A stretch of 19,040 nucleotides of DNA from CAVDAL01 sp963606965 (lineage in GTDB: Bacteria; Actinomycetota; Coriobacteriia; Coriobacteriales; QAMH01), in contig CAVDAL010000066.1 in NCBI GenBank assembly GCA_963606965.1, positions 1-19,040 of the forward strand, read 5' to 3'. Of this stretch, positions 14,347 through 19,040 are shown in pieces; within the stretch, counting starts at the first letter, position 1, and each line of letters opens with the position of its first letter. Under the pieces are notes generated by a model that did no database searches, was not told where the DNA came from, and saw only the letters and a program-made list of their open reading frames with translations. Position numbers and translations under genes: made by a program.

Positions 14347-16286
14347 TATTCAGCCCTCCTTAAAGCTTCGCGCGGGCATATTTGTGTGCAAAGCCCGCAG
14401 CCTGTGCAAAGGCTTGTTTCCACGCAAACAGCATTGTCTAGCAGTGTTAATGCTGGGCAACCAATCTGGTTTATGCAAGCGTGGCATTCTGTGCATTCGT
14501 TGTAGTCAACTTTGACTGGCGCTTTGCGTTTTCTGCAAACGTTGATGCATGGCGACTTGAAAATAATTGCTCGCACGCCGTTTGCATCTGCAGCTTTGCG
14601 CACAACTTCAATGCTGTGGCGTAAGTCAAGCGGGTCGACAGTTTCTACAAAATCAACGCCAATCGCTTTTAATGTGTCTGGAATGCTGATAGCAGAACCA
14701 TCGACGCCCATCATGGTGTGACCAGTGGCTGGGTTTGGTTGCTGGCCTGTCATTGCAGTTGTTGAATTATCAAGAATGCAGATAATGATGTCGTGCCTGT
14801 TATAAACAGCATTAACAACGCCTGTAATTCCGCTGGCAAAAAATGTTGAATCGCCAATAAAGCTAAATGCGTAAGTGTCAGGCTCGATTGTTTTTATGCC
14901 TTGCGCGATTGTGATGTCTGCACCCATGCAAAGGCATGTGTCGACCATGTCGAGTGGAGCAGCATTGCCCAAAGTGTAGCAACCAATGTCGCCGCAGAAT
15001 ACTGCCTTTTTGCCACGCATTGCGCGCTTAACAGCATAAAAGCTTGCACGGTGCGGACAGCCAGCACAAAGGACTGGTGGGCGCACTGGCAGCGGAGGCA
15101 TATCTTGCGGTAATTTAATTTGCGCTGCTGCATCTTCTGAACAATCAGCAGCACCAAGCTTTTGCAGTGCTGCAATAATAGCTTCCACGCTTTGTTCCCC
15201 TGCATATGGGAATGTGCCATCCATTTTGCCATGCAGTTTGCATGTAATTTCATGTTCGCCGCAAACGCATTGCAATTCATGTTCAATACATGGGTCAAGT
15301 TCTTCCACAACCAAAACTTCATTGCAGCATTTAAGCAGGTTAACAGCTTGTTTTTGTGGGAATGGATAAGGAATGCCAACTTTGAAAACAGGCAGGTCAA
15401 GTTGCAATTTTTCCAAAGCTTCCTTCACATATTGATAAGAGATGCCGCCGGTTGCAATGCCAAGTTCCCAATGTTCATTATTGTTTGCAATAGCGCTTGC
15501 AAAGTCGCGTGTTCCTTGCGCGTGATGCTTCAATCCCATTTCTGTGCGAGTTGGGTGATAGTCAAATGCATAATCTTGTGCAATCTGCTTGGCGCGTTCT
15601 TCCACTCTGCCATGAGCAATGCGGCTAGTCCGCGGAAAGACAACCCACCTTTCAGTGTCGCGTTCAAAGCCGCTTGGAACATGACCTCCCCATGCTGGGT
15701 CGTCATCTTCACGGTCAACATTTTTGAAGACTTCTGCAGGAGCGCAATCTGCAATGCCGCCGCGGGTTTTAACAGTACCGCAAGCATGGCAAACGCGCGT
15801 TGTTGGGCGAAAGATTACAGGAGTGTTATATTTTTCAGAAATTTCAAAAGCATCCTGAATCATGCCATAGCATTCGCCGGAACATGTCGGGTCTAAAACT
15901 GGCACTTTTGAGAACTGACCAAATGTGCGAGTGTCTTGTTCTGTCTGGCTGCTAATAGGACCTGGGTCGTCGGCAACAACCAAAACAAGTCCGCCTTTAA
16001 TTCCAAGATAAGAGCAGGTCATTAAAGGGTCGGCTGCAACATTTAAGCCAACCTGCTTCATTGTGACAAGTGCGCGTGCGCCAGCATATGATGCGCCAAT
16101 TGCTGCTTCAAGTGCTGCCTTTTCATTCGTTGACCATTCAACATGAATGCTACCGTCATTGTGTTTTGCAACTGTTTCAAGCACTTCTGTTGAAGGCGTG
16201 CCCGGGTATCCGCTAACAAAATTGACGCCGGCATGCATAGCGCCAAGGCCAATTGCTTCATTTCCCATCAATAATTTAACGGGCAT
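14346..16286 (-). CDS. iorA: Indolepyruvate ferredoxin oxidoreductase, alpha subunit
   Basis: A 646-residue thiamine-diphosphate and iron-sulfur enzyme subunit. In order: the pyrimidine-binding part with GYPGTPSTEV (27-36), a middle domain, the thiamine-diphosphate domain with CGDIGCYTLG (431-440) and the metal site GDS-N (478-480, Asn507), and a C-terminal ferredoxin domain. The latter has two [4Fe-4S] sets, Cys598/601/604/610 and Cys627/630/633/637, with cysteines complete in both. Length is in the usual IorA range. GAGGAGA before ATG 16286 is a strong ribosome binding site. It follows the mutase-like gene after 45 nt and overlaps iorB by 1 nt. It implies fermentation of aromatic amino acids with reduced ferredoxin as the gain. 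Confidence 0.95.
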   Translation of the reverse strand: MPVKLLMGNEAIGLGAMHAGVNFVSGYPGTPSTEVLETVAKHNDGSIHVEWSTNEKAALEAAIGASYAGARALVTMKQVGLNVAADPLMTCSYLGIKGGLVLVVADDPGPISSQTEQDTRTFGQFSKVPVLDPTCSGECYGMIQDAFEISEKYNTPVIFRPTTRVCHACGTVKTRGGIADCAPAEVFKNVDREDDDPAWGGHVPSGFERDTERWVVFPRTSRIAHGRVEERAKQIAQDYAFDYHPTRTEMGLKHHAQGTRDFASAIANNNEHWELGIATGGISYQYVKEALEKLQLDLPVFKVGIPYPFPQKQAVNLLKCCNEVLVVEELDPCIEHELQCVCGEHEITCKLHGKMDGTFPYAGEQSVEAIIAALQKLGAADCSEDAAAQIKLPQDMPPLPVRPPVLCAGCPHRASFYAVKRAMRGKKAVFCGDIGCYTLGNAAPLDMVDTCLCMGADITIAQGIKTIEPDTYAFSFIGDSTFFASGITGVVNAVYNRHDIIICILDNSTTAMTGQQPNPATGHTMMGVDGSAISIPDTLKAIGVDFVETVDPLDLRHSIEVVRKAADANGVRAIIFKSPCINVCRKRKAPVKVDYNECTECHACINQIGCPALTLLDNAVCVETSLCTGCGLCTQICPREALRRAE

Positions 16287-16331
16287 AAGTTCTCCTCAGT
16301 TTGCTCCCATTTTGTATTTATGCGCTTTATT

Positions 16332-17528
16332 TTAAGCCAGTAAAGTCTTCATCAGTTCAAAACCATGCGCATATTCAATATTCGATAGTTTTGCTTCGTT
16401 TTCAGTCAGGCGCGCGCCGGCACTGCATTCAATTCCAGGGCCTTCCATGATGAATGGCACAGGCTCTGACGAATGCGTTTTCTTCACAACAGGCGTTGGG
16501 TGGTCAGGCAAAGCCATAATGCGCAAGCCTTCTTCATGACCCTCACGCCAGTCAATAAGGCGGGAAACAATTTCGCGATCAATTGCTTCAATAGCTGCAA
16601 CTTTTGCAGCAGCATCGCCATTGTGTCCTTCTGCATCTGGATTTTCCACATGGATGAAGGCAAGGTCGCTTTCATCAAGCATCTGCAGTGCGCCAACGCC
16701 CATTGCGCGGTAGTCGTTGTCTGGGCCGTCAGTCACGCCATGGAAGTGATATTGCTTCATATCTGTCATTTTAGCCAAGCCATTCAAAAGGTCGACAGGG
16801 CTAAGCATTGATGCGCATATGCCGCCATAAGTTTTGCTAAAAGCTTCCATGCCTTCTGGGCGAGTACCAGGCCAAAAAGCCCAAACGTGAGTCGCGCGCA
16901 AAAGTCCAGCTTCCTCGCGGCGGGCATTTTCTTTGCTTGTTGCCAAAACTTCATTGCAGCGGCGCATGTAGTCATTCAAAATTTCAGAACCAGAACCGCT
17001 TGGCCACTTGTCTGCGATTGGCTGGTCGGTGAAGTTATGCGCCGCGTTATATGTCGCGTCCATAAGTTCAGGGTGACCACTAACAACAAGAATGCCGCGG
17101 AAGCTCACGCTCTTGTGCAGTGTGAATGTGTCATCGTTTAAAGCTTGCAGCTCTTCAATAATCGCATTGCCGCTTTCTGTTGTGATGTCGCCGCAAGAAT
17201 AGCTATGCATGCAGCCGGATTCATCAACATTGCATAAGTTCAAGCGTAAGGCAACCTGACCAGGTTCAAGCTCAATTCCGCAGCTTGCGCCTTCAATTGC
17301 GCCGCGCCCAATGGGGTAAAGTGCTGGGTCATAACCCATGATGGATGTGCAAGCTGTATTGCTTGAAGGTTCCATGCCTTCTGGCACATTGTGCGACAAA
17401 CCAACCATTCCTGCTGCTGCAAGCTTGTCCAAATTTGGCGTTGCAGCCTGCTCAAGGCTTGTCTTCCCGCCGAAGCAATCCAGCGGATATCCTGCTGCGC
17501 CATCTAAAATTACAACTGCATATTTCAT
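16332..17528 (-). CDS. Cofactor-independent phosphoglycerate-mutase-like metalloenzyme (ApgM/proposed homoserine kinase type)
   Basis: A 398-residue member of the alkaline phosphatase superfamily, ApgM branch, which contains archaeal-type phosphoglycerate mutases and a group proposed to be homoserine kinases. Metal-site segments are visible: Asp9 in VVILDG, His293/Asp298/His302 in FIHVENPDAEGHNGD, Asp342-His343 in LPDHPTP and His352 in THSSEPVPF. The expected nucleophile region reads EPSSNTACTSIMGYDP (53-68); ApgM enzymes usually have Ser-Asp-x-Ala where this has Ser-Asn-Thr-Ala, so activity may differ. I chose ATG 17528 because AGGTGAT sits just before it; the upstream in-frame GTG (17537) is part of that ribosome binding site. 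It heads the - strand set with iorA and iorB. Whether it acts on 3-phosphoglycerate, homoserine or something tied to arylpyruvate metabolism is open. Confidence 0.8.
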   Translation of the reverse strand: MKYAVVILDGAAGYPLDCFGGKTSLEQAATPNLDKLAAAGMVGLSHNVPEGMEPSSNTACTSIMGYDPALYPIGRGAIEGASCGIELEPGQVALRLNLCNVDESGCMHSYSCGDITTESGNAIIEELQALNDDTFTLHKSVSFRGILVVSGHPELMDATYNAAHNFTDQPIADKWPSGSGSEILNDYMRRCNEVLATSKENARREEAGLLRATHVWAFWPGTRPEGMEAFSKTYGGICASMLSPVDLLNGLAKMTDMKQYHFHGVTDGPDNDYRAMGVGALQMLDESDLAFIHVENPDAEGHNGDAAAKVAAIEAIDREIVSRLIDWREGHEEGLRIMALPDHPTPVVKKTHSSEPVPFIMEGPGIECSAGARLTENEAKLSNIEYAHGFELMKTLLA

Positions 17529-17532
17529 CTTT

Positions 17533-17539
17533 ATCACCT
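17533..17539 (-). promoter_or_regulatory. Ribosome binding site fixing the start at 17528
   Basis: AGGTGAT on the - strand lies 4 nt before ATG 17528. The competing GTG start lies inside this sequence, so the shorter protein is preferred. In the remaining 17540-17660 I see no convincing - strand promoter; a 10-bp palindrome TTGCCGGCAA sits at 17626-17635. Confidence 0.65.
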
Positions 17540-17665
17540 AACTTATTTCACGTTATTCGGCTGAATGTTTTTCGTGCTTCAATACTACCATTTTGCATGC
17601 GCTGCAAAGCCAACATTTCAAGCATTTGCCGGCAATAATTTCTTCGAAAATCTTGCCCAAAACTC

Positions 17666-17694
17666 TTCCAAATTTGTCCGTTAAGGGGCATAAT
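17666..17694 (+). promoter_or_regulatory. Likely promoter of AAA_14 ATPase copy 2
   Basis: TTCCAA at 17666-17671 (3 of 6) and CATAAT at 17689-17694 (5 of 6) are separated by 17 nt. Transcription would start near 17701, between the arms of the inverted repeat at 17680-17725. Confidence 0.4.
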
Positions 17695-17725
17695 ATGAAA
17701 AAAATTACGACTTCTGCCCCTTAAC
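17680..17725. repeat. Perfect 11-bp inverted repeat over the ATPase copy 2 promoter
   Basis: GTTAAGGGGCA at 17680-17690 and TGCCCCTTAAC at 17715-17725 are perfect inverted copies around an AT-rich 24-nt centre. The left arm overlaps the spacer and first bases of the likely -10 box, and the right arm lies in the expected 5' leader. It reads as an operator for a dimeric repressor; as the centre holds the likely start, a single RNA hairpin from it is less likely unless transcription starts earlier. Confidence 0.85.
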
Positions 17726-17747
17726 AGCGATATTTCTGGAGAAAAAA

Positions 17748-18995
17748 GTGGATGAAAAATACTTCAAGCGAGAGAACTATTTAAAAAAAGTTCGCCCATT
17801 TATTAAAGACACAGACCTGATTAAAGTAATCACTGGAATAAGACGCTGTGGCAAGTCTTGTCTTATGAAGACTATTGCGCAAGAACTTGCTGAATCAGGC
17901 GTTCAAAACGACCATCTTGTTTTTCTTGACCTTGACGAACGCGGACTGCGCTCTGTTAAAACACCAGACCAGCTGGAAACTGCTATCGAGGCGCGTCTTC
18001 CACAAGATCAAAGCAAAACTGCTGGTCCGATTTATTTATTTATAGATGAAGTCCAAAATGTTAAAGATTATGAAGAGGTTGTTAATGCATATAGAAACGA
18101 TGGAAACTTTTCCGTTTTTATAACGGGCTCGAATTCATATCTGCTTTCAGGTGAACTAATCACAAAGTTAACAGGGCGCTACATTGAAATTGAGCTTTTC
18201 ACTCTTTCTTTTGCAGAATATCTTGGAATGAGGCACTTCCTTGGGAAGGAAGATACAAATACTTCCCAGAGTTTTCAGGATTGGTTGCGATATGGTGGCT
18301 TTCCTAAAGCTGCTGAATATGATGACTTTACAGCAAAGTCGCTTTATATTGAAGATGTTGTTGAACAGATTATTAAAAAAGATATTTATGGCAGGAACAA
18401 GGTTCGCAACAAGTTGGTCTTTGAAAAGCTGATGACATATATCATCAACAATTATGCTGCGCCGACCAACCTTTCAAACATTGCTGTATATCTGAAGAAT
18501 GTTGCGGGAATTTCTGTCAAAACTCAAACACTTGCATCTTACATCGACTTGCTGGTAAAAGCGAAGATTATCTATCGCTGTGACAGATTTGACATGAAAT
18601 CAAAAAGCTCATTAAAGGGCGGTGAAAAATATTATCTTGCAGATACTGGCATTTATTTTGCTCGAAATGTGAATGCGAACATGGACTACGGTCCACTGTT
18701 GGAAAATGCAGTTTATACATATTTGAAGTCGCATGACTATCGCGTTAGCATTGGAATAATCGGGAAATTAGAGATTGATTTCATTGCCAGAAAAGCAAAT
18801 GATGGGTATTCATATATTCAAGTTTCAATGTCTATTGCGGACAAATCTGTTGAAGAACGTGAGTATAGGCCGTTTCAAAAAGTGCGCGACAATTGGCCGC
18901 AATATCTTTTAACGCTAGACCCGCTGCAGAACCAGCGCGATGGCGTAAAGCACATTAATTTAATAGACTTGATGGCTAAAAATGACGGGCTATAA
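17748..18995 (+). CDS. AAA_14/DUF4143 family ATPase (copy 2)
   Basis: A 415-residue homologue of the ATPase at 8404-9684. Walker A is GIRRCGKSC (30-38), with Cys instead of the usual final Thr/Ser; Walker B is IYLFIDEVQ with Asp100-Glu101; the sensor segment FITGSNSYLLSGELI follows, and GRYIEIELFTLSFAEYL marks the end of the AAA part. The C-terminal DUF4143 part keeps the endonuclease-like signature: Glu319 in LLEN, Asp344 in LEIDF and Gln358 in SYIQV. The start is GTG 17748 with GGAG at 17738-17741; no in-frame ATG is near. The proteins share family motifs but are clearly diverged, as is their DNA, so they are not a recent duplication. It lies alone, divergent from the mutase-like gene. The remaining 45 nt to the window end hold nothing recognisable. 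Confidence 0.85.
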   Translation: MDEKYFKRENYLKKVRPFIKDTDLIKVITGIRRCGKSCLMKTIAQELAESGVQNDHLVFLDLDERGLRSVKTPDQLETAIEARLPQDQSKTAGPIYLFIDEVQNVKDYEEVVNAYRNDGNFSVFITGSNSYLLSGELITKLTGRYIEIELFTLSFAEYLGMRHFLGKEDTNTSQSFQDWLRYGGFPKAAEYDDFTAKSLYIEDVVEQIIKKDIYGRNKVRNKLVFEKLMTYIINNYAAPTNLSNIAVYLKNVAGISVKTQTLASYIDLLVKAKIIYRCDRFDMKSKSSLKGGEKYYLADTGIYFARNVNANMDYGPLLENAVYTYLKSHDYRVSIGIIGKLEIDFIARKANDGYSYIQVSMSIADKSVEEREYRPFQKVRDNWPQYLLTLDPLQNQRDGVKHINLIDLMAKNDGL

Positions 18996-19040
18996 ATTTA
19001 GAGCATATCAGCAGATATACAGGCGCGCAAAGCGCATACA

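Noticed and set aside
15162..15896. 244-residue open frame antisense to iorA
   Set aside because: It is a shadow of iorA's codon pattern: rich in Cys, Phe and Asn without domain structure, whereas iorA is intact on the other strand.
17582..17613. - strand promoter AGCCAA/ATACTA (TTGGCT and TAGTAT) for the mutase-like operon
   Set aside because: The spacer would be 20 nt, too long for a normal sigma-70-type promoter.
19022..19036. Short GCGC-AAA-GCGC inverted repeat after the second ATPase
   Set aside because: A 4-bp stem with no T run is not enough to call a terminator at the window edge.

Overview
The window looks like chromosome of an anaerobic, probably single-membrane (Gram-positive type) bacterium. 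The best guess is a low-GC member of the Coriobacteriia. This rests on large secreted GLUG-repeat and lysine-rich Fn3 proteins, ferredoxin-linked indolepyruvate oxidoreductase, a Tat-type lipoprotein and frequent GTG starts. The taxon is an inference; no rRNA, tRNA or marker gene is present. No CRISPR array, insertion sequence or phage gene was seen.

Region 1 (about 1-8330, + strand) is a tightly spaced run of a MotA/TolQ/ExbB-type channel protein, a DUF2149 protein with an ExbD-like membrane aspartate, a surface protein with hydrophobic segments at both ends, a 1257-residue secreted GLUG/Fn3 protein, and a smaller secreted Fn3 protein behind its own promoter. An 11-bp-stem bidirectional terminator (8361-8388) closes it.

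Region 2 (8404-9860) is a - strand AAA_14/DUF4143 ATPase and a divergent intergenic region. That region carries two identical 34-bp repeats, one at the likely transcription start of the ATPase and one over the likely -35 box of the genes leaving to the right.

Region 3 (about 9870-13224, + strand) is a complete FecB/FecC/FecD-type importer: Tat-exported binding lipoprotein, permease and ATPase. Its substrate class is iron-siderophore, heme or corrinoid. With region 1 it suggests a proton- or sodium-motive-force-energised surface capture system feeding an ABC importer. ExbB/ExbD-type motors normally serve an outer membrane, so finding one beside Gram-positive-style surface proteins is the most interesting point of the window.

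Region 4 (13226-17528, - strand) is an operon-like set: a metal-dependent phosphoglycerate-mutase-type enzyme, iorA, iorB and a short TadV/CpaA-type prepilin peptidase. The first junction has a 45-nt gap; the two others overlap by 1 and 4 nt. IorAB serves ferredoxin-linked breakdown of aromatic amino acids.

Region 5 (17680-18995, + strand) is a second, diverged AAA_14/DUF4143 ATPase whose promoter region holds a perfect 11-bp inverted repeat. The two ATPases bracket regions 3 and 4 in opposite orientations.
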